The translations under genes and the position numbers were made by a program. DNA of 27,517 bases, taken from contig DIUV01000006.1 in the NCBI GenBank assembly GCA_002423155.1, forward strand, positions 1-27,517. Direction: 5' to 3'. This document shows positions 6,190-13,844 of the stretch, piece by piece; the stretch's first letter is position 1, and every line of letters starts with the position of its first letter. Under the pieces are notes generated by a model that was given only the letters and a program-made list of their open reading frames with translations, had not been told where the DNA came from and ran no database searches. This stretch comes from Alphaproteobacteria bacterium UBA6149. Its GTDB lineage: Bacteria; Pseudomonadota; Alphaproteobacteria; Rickettsiales; UBA998.

Positions 6190-9120
6190 ATGAGCGATAA
6201 AATAAAAGAAAACCGCCCATCTGAAATTATTTATCAAATTTATCCTGCCTCCTTCAAAGATGCCAATAATGATGGGCATGGTGATTTAAAAGGCATCACC
6301 GAAGAATTAGAATATATCAAAAATCTTGGCGTAGATGCCGTCTGGATTTCCCCCTTTTTCCAATCCCCTGCGGGTGCCAAGGGTGATGGTGGTTATGCTA
6401 TTAGCGACTATCAAAAAATTGACACTCGCTTTGGTGACATGGAAGATTTTGAAGAGCTGCTCGCCAAAGCGCATGAAAAAGGTTTACGCGTCTATACGGA
6501 TTTCGTTATGTGCCACACTTGTGATGAGCATGAATGGTTTGAAAAAAGCCGCAACCGTGAACCGGGTTTTGAGGATCGCTATGTCTGGTCCTCGGGCAAA
6601 AAAGATATGCACGGCAATCTCATTCTCGTTAATGGTAAGCCGATTCCTCCCAATAATTGGAAATCCGTTTTTGAAAGTGAATCGGGGCGCAAAGATCAGT
6701 CTGCATGGAGCTTTGACGAGAAACGTCAGGAATTTTATCTCCACCATTTCAACACCAGCCAACCTGCGCTTAATTCCAATAGTATCGCCACCCAGGATGC
6801 GATTATGGAAGAAATGAAATTCTGGTTAGATAAAGGCGTAGATGGACTAAGATTAGATGCATTGCCTTTTGCTAATTATGACCCTCAATTGCGTGACAAT
6901 CCCGGTGGAGACACTTGGGACTCGCAATATTTTGAACATAGCATGTGTCAGCAATCCACAGTGGATTTCGTTGCACGTATCCGAGATACGCTCGATGAAT
7001 ATGAAAAAAAGGGGCTTGGCAAAAGAGTGGCGATTGGCGAAGCCATTGCAGGCAAAAATAGCGGCTATAATTCCATGGAAATAGCCAAAGATTATGTACA
7101 CCCAGAAACGGGGCTTACCACCTGCTATACCGAACCCAAATTCTGGCCTAGCTGGGGCAAACCCAGCGGCTATCCTTCATCTTGGGAATTAAAAGAACAT
7201 CTAAACAACATTGAACATTATTTCCCCAGTGGGGCGATGTGTAACTATCTGAGCAATCATGATTTCTCGCGCGCTGCCACCCGTATGCTTCCTCAAGGCT
7301 GCCCCGAGGAATTACGCACTACTGTATTAAAACAATTAATGGCGCTCAATCTATCGCTACCAGGTTCGGTCTGCGTCTATCAAGGCGAAGAATTGGGGCT
7401 ACCGGACGCGCGCATCCCCGAAGATATTCCCGAAGACAAAATGCAAGATCGGCTAGATAAAAAAAACCGCCGCGACAAATCCCGTGCGACTATGCCGTGG
7501 AATAGTAACCTCCCCAATGCAGGGTTTTCCTCCGCGGATAATCCTTACTTGCCCACTCCAGAAAGTTATATTCCTCGTGCGGTCGATCTGCAAGAAGCAG
7601 AACCTAATTCTATGCTGCAACATTTCCGTGATTTAATCGCCGATCGCCAGAATAACCCTGCTTTGCAAGTAGGTGCTACCGAGATATTAAATACTCCTGA
7701 GCCGATATTTGCTTTTACGCGTAAAACGGATGAACAAACCATTTTATTTGTCTCCAACCAAAGCCCTTATCCGCAAAAAATAAAACCTGTGGATTTCTTA
7801 AGCGCTGAAGACTTAAAAAAACTACACATGACTGCCGATTCAGAAATCATCGTCGGTGCCTACGATTTTTCTCGCCGCGGACTAATCGCCAGCGAAAAAT
7901 CGCATCACCCCTCCGAACAGGAATTAGCCAATGGTCATAAGGGCAAAAAAATCTTTGCGGCAGATATGCTGATTGCCGATGTTTTTCACCATAATCAAAC
8001 GGGTGAACTAGGCAATATAATACAAAAAAATAATTGGAAACCTGCGCAAAGAATCAGTATAGACAAAAACACCCATGAACAATTACTAAATCTTACCAAT
8101 GATCAACAAAAAGTCACCGTCGGCGGTTCCACTCTTTTAACCTTGGATACTCTCAAAAGACTACAACCCGAAGCAGATATAAGCATCGACTATATGGGTA
8201 TGGCGGGAGAGGATAAATACGGAAAACTAGTAAAAGAACATGTGGAAAAAGATGGGATAAAATTACTAACTCCCCATTGGCCCGAGGGAATGAAGCAAGA
8301 AACCGCCATTTCGCATATTATAAAAACCGACTCACATGATATAGTCGCCACTTATGCGGGAACCGAGGCACAAGGATTGCAAGAAACCCTAAAAAATAAC
8401 CGCACTCTATTAGAAGCCAGCATCGCCAAATCAGATATAGTTTATTTACCCGGCTCCTTAACCGAAAAATTCGGGCAATCCTTCATTGATGAAATTTTGC
8501 GCTTGCGCTGGATTCATAAAAAAGAATTAGTCCTCGCCTTGCCCGTACACGCGACCTTTGGTCCTAGTGATGCACAAACTTTCCGTGGGTTAATCAGAAG
8601 TGCTAATAAAGTAGTGGGCAATGATTTGGAATATTGCCGCATTTTTGGCGTGGAAGCCAGCCGCCCAACTAATGATGAGCAAATGGCGATTGTTACCAAA
8701 AAAATCCAAGAATCCTTCCAAGAAGAAGTATTACAAAACAACAATATGCCCTGCGATACTGGTCAAGTAGCCCTGATTACCCGTGGCAATCAAGGAGCAA
8801 TCTTGGTGCTCAAGGATAAAATAATTAATATTCCTCCTTTCAAAACTGAAAATGCCGTAAATCTAATTGGCTCAGGAGATGCCTCTACCGCCGCTTTCAT
8901 AGATGCCGAGCTACGCGGATTAAGCCATGAACAAGCCGCACGCTTTGGTATGGCAATGGGCGCAGAAAAAGCCCAGCAAGCTGACGAAAGCCCCTATATA
9001 ATCGACTTAGAAGCAGCCAGAAAACGCGCATTCAGCCGCAAAAACATGCAAGACGTAGCCGCCGCTTACGCAGCCAACGACCCTGATTATCAACAAAAGA
9101 GCAAAGGGGGCAGGGGGTAG
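6190..9120 (+). CDS. GH13 alpha-glucosidase-like / PfkB sugar kinase fusion
   Basis: One uninterrupted 976-residue frame joins two enzymes. Residues ~14-560 are a GH13 glycoside hydrolase: YQIYPASFKDANNDGHGDLKG, WISPFFQSP, His109, region II GLRLDALPF with nucleophile Asp223 (Arg221 present), acid/base Glu284 (GEAIAG) and Asp358 in NHD. The DPQLRDNP stretch after the nucleophile matches oligo-1,6-glucosidase/alpha-glucosidase enzymes. Residues ~585-960 are a PfkB-family kinase, closest by eye to the adenosine-kinase-like branch: ADMLIADVF, VGGSTLL (Gly645-Gly646), GMAGEDKYGK, LITRGNQGA, and GSGD with probable catalytic base Asp897. An unconserved linker lies between. Family knowledge suggests an alpha-glucoside is split and one product phosphorylated; the substrate is unknown. 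Oddity: the GYD motif is GYA (Ala70), losing a -1 subsite Asp. No signal peptide, so cytoplasmic. Its stop lies 3 bases from that of the convergent aspartate kinase. Confidence 0.9.
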   Translation: MSDKIKENRPSEIIYQIYPASFKDANNDGHGDLKGITEELEYIKNLGVDAVWISPFFQSPAGAKGDGGYAISDYQKIDTRFGDMEDFEELLAKAHEKGLRVYTDFVMCHTCDEHEWFEKSRNREPGFEDRYVWSSGKKDMHGNLILVNGKPIPPNNWKSVFESESGRKDQSAWSFDEKRQEFYLHHFNTSQPALNSNSIATQDAIMEEMKFWLDKGVDGLRLDALPFANYDPQLRDNPGGDTWDSQYFEHSMCQQSTVDFVARIRDTLDEYEKKGLGKRVAIGEAIAGKNSGYNSMEIAKDYVHPETGLTTCYTEPKFWPSWGKPSGYPSSWELKEHLNNIEHYFPSGAMCNYLSNHDFSRAATRMLPQGCPEELRTTVLKQLMALNLSLPGSVCVYQGEELGLPDARIPEDIPEDKMQDRLDKKNRRDKSRATMPWNSNLPNAGFSSADNPYLPTPESYIPRAVDLQEAEPNSMLQHFRDLIADRQNNPALQVGATEILNTPEPIFAFTRKTDEQTILFVSNQSPYPQKIKPVDFLSAEDLKKLHMTADSEIIVGAYDFSRRGLIASEKSHHPSEQELANGHKGKKIFAADMLIADVFHHNQTGELGNIIQKNNWKPAQRISIDKNTHEQLLNLTNDQQKVTVGGSTLLTLDTLKRLQPEADISIDYMGMAGEDKYGKLVKEHVEKDGIKLLTPHWPEGMKQETAISHIIKTDSHDIVATYAGTEAQGLQETLKNNRTLLEASIAKSDIVYLPGSLTEKFGQSFIDEILRLRWIHKKELVLALPVHATFGPSDAQTFRGLIRSANKVVGNDLEYCRIFGVEASRPTNDEQMAIVTKKIQESFQEEVLQNNNMPCDTGQVALITRGNQGAILVLKDKIINIPPFKTENAVNLIGSGDASTAAFIDAELRGLSHEQAARFGMAMGAEKAQQADESPYIIDLEAARKRAFSRKNMQDVAAAYAANDPDYQQKSKGGRG

Positions 9121-9123
9121 ATA

Positions 9124-10383
9124 CTAACCCTTCTCAACCACCGCATCCAGACCATAAGCCGTATGCAGGGCGCGAATAGCTAGTTCTAAATAGGCTTCTT
9201 CAATCAACACACTAATTTTGATTTCCGAAGTGGTAATCAACAGAATATTAATGCCTTTTTCTGCCAAAGTAGTAAACATCTCCCCCGCAATCCCTGCGTG
9301 CGAACGCATGCCCACACCAATGACCGAAACTTTTGCTACATCCGCCGCCGTATGCAAAGCACGGTAAGCAATTTTGCCCTCACTAGCCGTATGTTCAATT
9401 ACTTTCTTAGCATTGTCCAAGTCCGAGCGCGAAATAGTGAAAGTAACATCCGTATCTTTCCCATCGGGAGTTACGTTTTGCACAATCATATCCACATTTA
9501 CCCCTGCTTTCGCCAGCGGCACAAATATCGCCGCTGAAACTCCGGGGCGGTCTTGCACGCCGCTTACAGTAATACGTGCTTCGTCGCGGCTATAAGCAAT
9601 CCCGGTTACGCGTTCTTTTTCCACAATATCTTCCTCTCTAACTAATAATGTTCCCCCAATTGAACCAATAGGCGAATCGGCAAAGCTGGATAGTACTTGT
9701 ACCACCACATTATGATTCATCGCCATTTCTACCGAACGAGTTTGTAAAACCTTTGCCCCTTGCGATGCCATTTCCAGCATTTCTTCATAGGCAACTTTTT
9801 CTAATTTTTTTGCATTCCGCACAATCCGCGGATCGGTAGTATAAACCCCGTCCACATCGGTATAAATATCGCAGCGCCCAGCACCAAAAGCCGCCGCCAA
9901 TGCCACTGCCGAAGTATCCGAACCGCCGCGTCCCAAAGTGCTGATGCGCCCCTTTTCGGTCATGCCTTGAAAGCCTGCCACTACCGCAACTTCGCCCAAC
10001 GCCAAGCTCTCGCTCACCGCGCCTTTATCAATCCGATTAATCCGGGCTTTGCCATGTTCCTCACTAGAAATAATCGGCACCTGCCAACCTGCCCACCCAC
10101 GTGCAGGAATGCCCATAGCGCGTAATTTCAACGCCAACAACCCGGCGGTAATCTGCTCACCCGATGCCACCACCATATCATAATCCGCCCAAGCTTCGGG
10201 CGTGTCCAAAGCTGATAAAGTTCGCGCATAGCCCACCAAACGATCGGTAACCCCAGCCATTGCCGACACTACTACCATCACCTGATTACCAGCGTGCACT
10301 TCCTTCGCCACTTTCTGGGCAACATTAGTAATCCGATCAGTATCTCCAACCGAAGTCCCCCCAAATTTTTGCACGATAAGCAT
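9124..10383 (-). CDS. lysC: Aspartate kinase
   Basis: Phosphorylates L-aspartate in the first step towards lysine, threonine, methionine and diaminopimelate. At 419 residues it is the usual length of a monofunctional class with a catalytic domain plus two ACT domains. KFGGTSVG (start Lys6) opens the kinase fold, followed by VVSAMAGVTD, GRGGSDTSA and the DVDGVYTTDPR segment. The ACT domains are near 265-335 (VQDRPGVSAAIFVPLA) and 345-410 (VGMRSHAGIAGEMFTTLAEKGINI, LLITTSEIKISVLI), the latter with the allosteric lysine/threonine-site signature. AAGGA lies 7 bases before the ATG. It is convergent with the GH13-kinase gene with only three bases between stop codons and no terminator visible. It is monocistronic unless read from the ParDE unit upstream. 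Confidence 0.96.
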   Translation of the reverse strand: MLIVQKFGGTSVGDTDRITNVAQKVAKEVHAGNQVMVVVSAMAGVTDRLVGYARTLSALDTPEAWADYDMVVASGEQITAGLLALKLRAMGIPARGWAGWQVPIISSEEHGKARINRIDKGAVSESLALGEVAVVAGFQGMTEKGRISTLGRGGSDTSAVALAAAFGAGRCDIYTDVDGVYTTDPRIVRNAKKLEKVAYEEMLEMASQGAKVLQTRSVEMAMNHNVVVQVLSSFADSPIGSIGGTLLVREEDIVEKERVTGIAYSRDEARITVSGVQDRPGVSAAIFVPLAKAGVNVDMIVQNVTPDGKDTDVTFTISRSDLDNAKKVIEHTASEGKIAYRALHTAADVAKVSVIGVGMRSHAGIAGEMFTTLAEKGINILLITTSEIKISVLIEEAYLELAIRALHTAYGLDAVVEKG

Positions 10384-10427
10384 ACTACTATCCTTTTTTA
10401 CTAAAGGTTTTATTTAATGCTAAAGGC

Positions 10428-10455
10428 TTTACACAAATTTGAGCTTATTAGTCAA
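10428..10455 (-). promoter_or_regulatory. Candidate promoter for aspartate kinase
   Basis: On the minus strand TTGACT (10450-10455) is followed after 16 bases by TGTAAA (10428-10433). The -35 is good and the -10 is weak. It lies in the 92-bp gap between the toxin gene and lysC. Confidence 0.35.
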
Positions 10456-10475
10456 TAAATGAAATGATAATGTAT

Positions 10476-10805
10476 TTAATCTACAAAACTCAAACCAAAT
10501 AATTTCCACCAATCCTGCGACGCATGAATAACTCGCACAACAGAAACACCATTATCTCGCGGAATATAAAAAATAAGGATGTTATTGAAGTTCTTAACTC
10601 TCCATTTTCGCATACCAGCAAGCGCTGAATTACTTAACATCAACCGCTCCCCTATAAAGGGACTTCTCGCCAAATTGCTAAAACTTTCTTCAGCACTTGC
10701 TAAAAAACGTTCTGCGACCTCAACACCAGCATTTTCTGCCAGATATACGAAACATTCCACAAGATCATTTTTGGCTTTATCATGTTTATAAACCCGATAG
10801 ATCAA
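10476..10805 (-). CDS. parE: ParE-like toxin of a type II toxin-antitoxin pair
   Basis: A 109-residue protein of the RelE/ParE fold. The N-terminal KHDKAKNDLVECFVYLAE and AERFLASAEESFSNLARSPFIGE helices are typical, then a beta-sheet with MRKWRVKNFNNILIFYI and the C-terminal VVRVIHASQDWWKLF, matching the ParE pattern RVLHxxRD with Gln for Arg. ParE toxins poison DNA gyrase; RelE relatives cut mRNA. The sequence pattern favours ParE but does not prove the target. The start is TTG, overlapping the antitoxin stop by three bases (ATTGA), so translation is probably coupled and kept low. No internal Met could give a complete protein. Confidence 0.85.
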   Translation of the reverse strand: MIYRVYKHDKAKNDLVECFVYLAENAGVEVAERFLASAEESFSNLARSPFIGERLMLSNSALAGMRKWRVKNFNNILIFYIPRDNGVSVVRVIHASQDWWKLFGLSFVD

Positions 10806-11062
10806 TGCTTCAACTTTCTGGACTCAATAATAACCAACGCCTTTTTACGAATTTCAGCCCATTCTGCCGAATTAAATTCAGTCTCAGGACTGCTCAATCC
10901 TTCTAATAATTTTGCCTCCAACAACTCTTCCGCCTTCAACCGCTCATCCGCCCGAATCAACTCGCGCATATACTCACTAGTGCTACTATAACGACCCTGA
11001 GCAACTTGACTATCTACAAATTGTTTTAAGGGGTCGGGCAGGGAAATATTCATACTTTGCAT
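10802..11062 (-). CDS. parD: ParD-like antitoxin
   Basis: An 86-residue protein with an N-terminal ribbon-helix-helix (MNISLPDPLKQFVDSQVAQG, then YSSTSEYMRELIRADER), the DNA-binding and dimer domain of ParD, and a charged C-terminal tail (~45-86) expected to wrap the toxin. ParD binds ParE and represses the shared promoter. GGAG lies 8 bases before the ATG at 11062; an in-frame ATG three codons later is a possible alternative. Directly upstream is a promoter overlapped by operator-like repeats. It is translationally coupled to the downstream toxin gene. Confidence 0.88.
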   Translation of the reverse strand: MQSMNISLPDPLKQFVDSQVAQGRYSSTSEYMRELIRADERLKAEELLEAKLLEGLSSPETEFNSAEWAEIRKKALVIIESRKLKH

Positions 11063-11092
11063 GATGCCAACTCCATTTATTCAACAAACTTT

Positions 11093-11133
11093 ATAATAAC
11101 ACAAATGACATAAAATGACAAGAACGGTCATTT
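11093..11133 (-). promoter_or_regulatory. parDE promoter with overlapping operator
   Basis: On the minus strand TTGTCA (11116-11121), 17 bases, TATTAT (11093-11098) is a near-consensus sigma-70 promoter. AAATGAC (11113-11119) and GTCATTT (11127-11133) form a perfect inverted repeat over the -35, and AAATGACA is repeated at 11103-11110, exactly 10 bp from 11113-11120. This arrangement fits cooperative binding of ribbon-helix-helix dimers on one face of the DNA, i.e. autoregulation by ParD. Confidence 0.7.
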
Positions 11134-11170
11134 AGCTTTACAATAGACGTTCAGTCGCCACTAAGGCTAA

Positions 11171-11254
11171 CGCCGCATGAGCGGCGGGTTTGCGGTCGCA
11201 AACCTATAGCAATTTCAAGTAATTCTTAAGTAAATAAAATTAGAAATTGCTATA
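11171..11254. repeat. Three adjacent hairpins downstream of proS
   Basis: CGCCGC-ATGA-GCGGCG (11171-11186), GTTTGCG-GT-CGCAAAC (11188-11203) and TATAGCAATTTC / GAAATTGCTATA (11205-11216 / 11243-11254) follow one another. The last is a perfect 12-bp inverted repeat around 26 AT-rich bases. None has a clear T run, though together they may end the rlmH-phoU-proS transcript. The pair with TATAGCAATTTC ends could be a tiny insertion remnant. Confidence 0.6.
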
Positions 11255-11295
11255 CAACTCCCGTACCATCGCATCCACCGTTGACAATAAGTCCG

Positions 11296-12579
11296 CTACC
11301 CCAAAATTTTGTTCAACGCTGCTTCCAAAGAAATCTCCGACTTTTCTCCTGTGCGGCGGTTTTTTAACTCCACCAATCCCGCGGCAATTCCTTTGGGGCC
11401 AATGATTAATTGCCAAGGCAGACCAATTAAATCTATGGCGGCGAATTTTACCCCTGCGCGTTCGTCTAAATCGTGATATAGCACGCTGCAATTTTGAGCT
11501 TCTAATTGGTCATGCGCTTGCCTACAGGCTTTATCACAAGCAGCATCGCCTTGGCGGAGATTGATAATTCCCACTTTGAAAGGGGCGACAGATTCGGGCC
11601 AGATGATGCCGTTTTCATCGTGCGAGGACTCAATAATTGCTCCCAATAAGCGAGAAACTCCAATGCCGTGTGCGCCCATTTTTACAGGCGTTTCTTCGCC
11701 GTTTTTATTGGTAATCATCGCTTTCATGGGTTTGGAATATTTATCATCGAAGTAAAAAATATGTCCAACTTCAATGCCCCGGGCGCTTTTTAGGCGTTCG
11801 GCAGGTACGGGGCAATTATTGGGGTCATGTTTTTCATCTGCAGCGGAATAAAGTTTTTTAATCGCTTCAATATCCAAATCAGGCTTTGCGAGCATTTCTT
11901 CAAAGGCGGCATCGTAAAAAATCTCGCTCTCGCCCGTTTCCGCAATTACTTGGAATTCATGACTGAGATCGCCACCAATTAGCCCCGTATCGGCAGAAAA
12001 AGGAATGGCAGATAGACCCATGCGCTTGAAAATACGTAAATAAGTGCGGTACATATTAAAATATAATTCAATATGTTCTTCCTTAGTCTCGGTAAAGCTA
12101 TAACCATCTTTCATCAAAAACTCGCGTCCACGCATCACGCCAAAACGAGGGCGGATTTCATCGCGGAATTTCCATTGGATTTGATAAAGAATCAGAGGCA
12201 GTTGTTTGCTTTGTTTAACATTGCGGCGGAATAAATCGGTGATTACTTCCTCATGCGTGGGGCCATAAATCATCTGTCTGCCATGGCGGTCGGTGGCTTT
12301 TAGGGTTTCGCTGCCATAACCGCCGCGCCCTGATTCTTCCCAGAGTTCAATTGGTTGCATGGTGGGCATTAGCACCTCTATGCCGCTTGCTGCATTCATT
12401 TCCTCGCGGATAATTTTTTCGACATTGCGCAAAACTTCCAGCCCCAAAGGTAGCCAGTCATAAATTCCGGAGGTTAATTGGCGTATCATGCCTGCGCGTA
12501 ACATCAGACGATGCGAAACGATTTTAGCTTCGGCAGGGTTTTCTTTTAAAAGGGGTAAAAAATAACGAGATAGTAACAT
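11296..12579 (-). CDS. proS: Prolyl-tRNA synthetase, short form
   Basis: Class II aminoacyl-tRNA synthetase charging tRNA-Pro. From the ATG at 12579 it is 427 residues, the short form lacking the large editing insertion found in E. coli ProS; this form is known from alphaproteobacteria and mitochondria. Visible motifs: MLRAGMIRQLTSGIYDWLPLG (motif 1 region), PTHEEVITDLFR, motif 2 WKFRDEIRPRFGVMRGREFLMKDGYSF, and motif 3 region GIGVSRLLGAIIE. The anticodon-binding domain is at the C-terminus (from about residue 335). The frame opens 7 codons earlier at a TTG that overlaps the phoU stop; the ATG, 10 bases after that stop, gives the conserved MLLSRYFLP start. It is co-directional with phoU and rlmH, so probably co-transcribed. 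Three hairpins lie downstream. Confidence 0.95.
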   Translation of the reverse strand: MLLSRYFLPLLKENPAEAKIVSHRLMLRAGMIRQLTSGIYDWLPLGLEVLRNVEKIIREEMNAASGIEVLMPTMQPIELWEESGRGGYGSETLKATDRHGRQMIYGPTHEEVITDLFRRNVKQSKQLPLILYQIQWKFRDEIRPRFGVMRGREFLMKDGYSFTETKEEHIELYFNMYRTYLRIFKRMGLSAIPFSADTGLIGGDLSHEFQVIAETGESEIFYDAAFEEMLAKPDLDIEAIKKLYSAADEKHDPNNCPVPAERLKSARGIEVGHIFYFDDKYSKPMKAMITNKNGEETPVKMGAHGIGVSRLLGAIIESSHDENGIIWPESVAPFKVGIINLRQGDAACDKACRQAHDQLEAQNCSVLYHDLDERAGVKFAAIDLIGLPWQLIIGPKGIAAGLVELKNRRTGEKSEISLEAALNKILG

Positions 12580-12589
12580 TTTATTCTTT

Positions 12590-13288
12590 CTATTTATCAA
12601 TATCTAACAGTGTTTCATTGGCTAACAATGATTTTTTCGGACGTTCACCGCTTTCCACATAATAAACGGTTTTTGCCAGACTAGTGGCATAATCGGCGAT
12701 GCGCTCCAGATTTTTAGCCGCAAATAAAACATCCATCAGTAAATGCGCATCATTAGGATTGGCCTGCATGGCTTCGCGCCCTGCATTGAGTGCATCGCGG
12801 CATAAATCATCCGCTTCATCATCGCGCCGCCATACGCTGAGGGCTTTTTCCTGGCTGCGCTGACCCACGGCTTCAAGTGCTTGATTAAGCATTTCAACGT
12901 CCACTTGCACCAAAGCTTGCAGTTTTTGTAGCACTAATTCGGGTAGCTGGGTTTGCAGGCGTACCATGCGTTTGGTGATGCTTTTCGCCATGTCACCTGC
13001 GCGTTCTAGCGAGATAGCAATGCGCAGAGCCGAAGTGATAAAGCGTAAATCAACCGCCATGGGGTTCATTAAGGCAATACATTCAGTTACTTGTTGTTCA
13101 ATTAAATCGCTGAGCGCATTGATTTCTTTTTCTACAATTTTTGCGTTGGTAATTAAATCCTCATCATTAGATTGCAAGGCTTTGCCGCATAAATGTACGG
13201 AATCCACGACTTTTTCACCCATTTTTACGATATTGTTAGAAATATCGTTCATTTTTGCGTCAAAGCTTTTTAGTGTATGATGTTTCAT
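12590..13288 (-). CDS. phoU: Phosphate signalling/transport accessory protein PhoU
   Basis: All-helical protein with two repeated three-helix PhoU domains. It links the Pst phosphate transporter to the PhoR kinase and lowers Pho-regulon activity. The first domain (~10-95) has VEKEINALSDLIEQQVTECIALMNPMAVDLRFI, and the second (~115-215) has DEADDLCRDAL, MDVLFAAKNLERIADYATSLAKTVYYVE. These are the conserved metal-cluster segments. From ATG 13288 it has 232 residues; a GTG at 13300 would add four and overlap rlmH. The ATG sits 4 bases after the rlmH stop and lacks a clear ribosome binding site. In many bacteria phoU ends a pst operon; here no pst genes are adjacent and it lies between rlmH and proS. 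Confidence 0.93.
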   Translation of the reverse strand: MKHHTLKSFDAKMNDISNNIVKMGEKVVDSVHLCGKALQSNDEDLITNAKIVEKEINALSDLIEQQVTECIALMNPMAVDLRFITSALRIAISLERAGDMAKSITKRMVRLQTQLPELVLQKLQALVQVDVEMLNQALEAVGQRSQEKALSVWRRDDEADDLCRDALNAGREAMQANPNDAHLLMDVLFAAKNLERIADYATSLAKTVYYVESGERPKKSLLANETLLDIDK

Positions 13289-13292
13289 GCCG

Positions 13293-13757
13293 TTACTCAC
13301 GATTATAAGGATGATTATTTATTATACTGTAACCTCTATAAAGCTGCTCTGCAAGTAGTGTGCGCACCAGTAAATGCGGCCAAGTCATTTTTCCCAGCGA
13401 AATTACCAGATGTGACTGTTCTAATACGCTTTTGTCCAGCCCTGCATGACCACCAATAATCCATGCGCTGCGGCGTAAGCCTGTATCTTTCCACTCACCA
13501 ATTATTTTTGCCAACTCCTTACTGGAAATATTTTTTCCCGTTTCATCCAGTGAGATTATACGTTCGGCTTTGAATTTATGGCAAGAATCGAGCAGTTTTT
13601 CGGCTTCTTGTTTTTTTTGTCGAGCAATATCAGGAATCTCGCGCAGTTCTAGCTCACGCAATTCCAGCGGCCAAGGTAGCCGAGAGGCGTAGGAATTAAA
13701 CAAATCTTTTTCAGGCGAGCTTTTCCAGCGCCCCATGGAGGTAATTAAAATTTCCAC
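13293..13757 (-). CDS. rlmH: 23S rRNA (pseudouridine1915-N3)-methyltransferase
   Basis: SPOUT-class methyltransferase that methylates pseudouridine 1915 in helix 69 of 23S rRNA on assembled 70S ribosomes. At 154 residues it is the normal size. The knotted SAM site is seen in WIIGGHAGLDKSVL, ISLGKMTWPHLLVRTLLAEQLYRGYSI and the C-terminal NHPYNRE (NHPYHRE in most homologues). The start is GTG, which gives the usual N-terminal strand (MEILITSMGRWK). It heads the rlmH-phoU-proS set, divergent from the histidine kinase gene 87 bases away. Confidence 0.95.
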   Translation of the reverse strand: MEILITSMGRWKSSPEKDLFNSYASRLPWPLELRELELREIPDIARQKKQEAEKLLDSCHKFKAERIISLDETGKNISSKELAKIIGEWKDTGLRRSAWIIGGHAGLDKSVLEQSHLVISLGKMTWPHLLVRTLLAEQLYRGYSIINNHPYNRE

Positions 13758-13844
13758 AAATATTTATTATATGTATAAGTTTACTGTTTAGTAACTATAC
13801 TATGCTAGTTTAAAATTTGTAATAAATTTTATAGTTTTGAGAAT

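Noticed and set aside
11161..11204. Possible tRNA or tRNA fragment
   Set aside because: The two hairpins do not form a cloverleaf and there is no TTC-type T arm or acceptor stem.
12580..12600. Longer ProS start at a TTG (12600)
   Set aside because: It overlaps the phoU stop and adds seven residues not seen in the family; ATG 12579 fits the conserved start.
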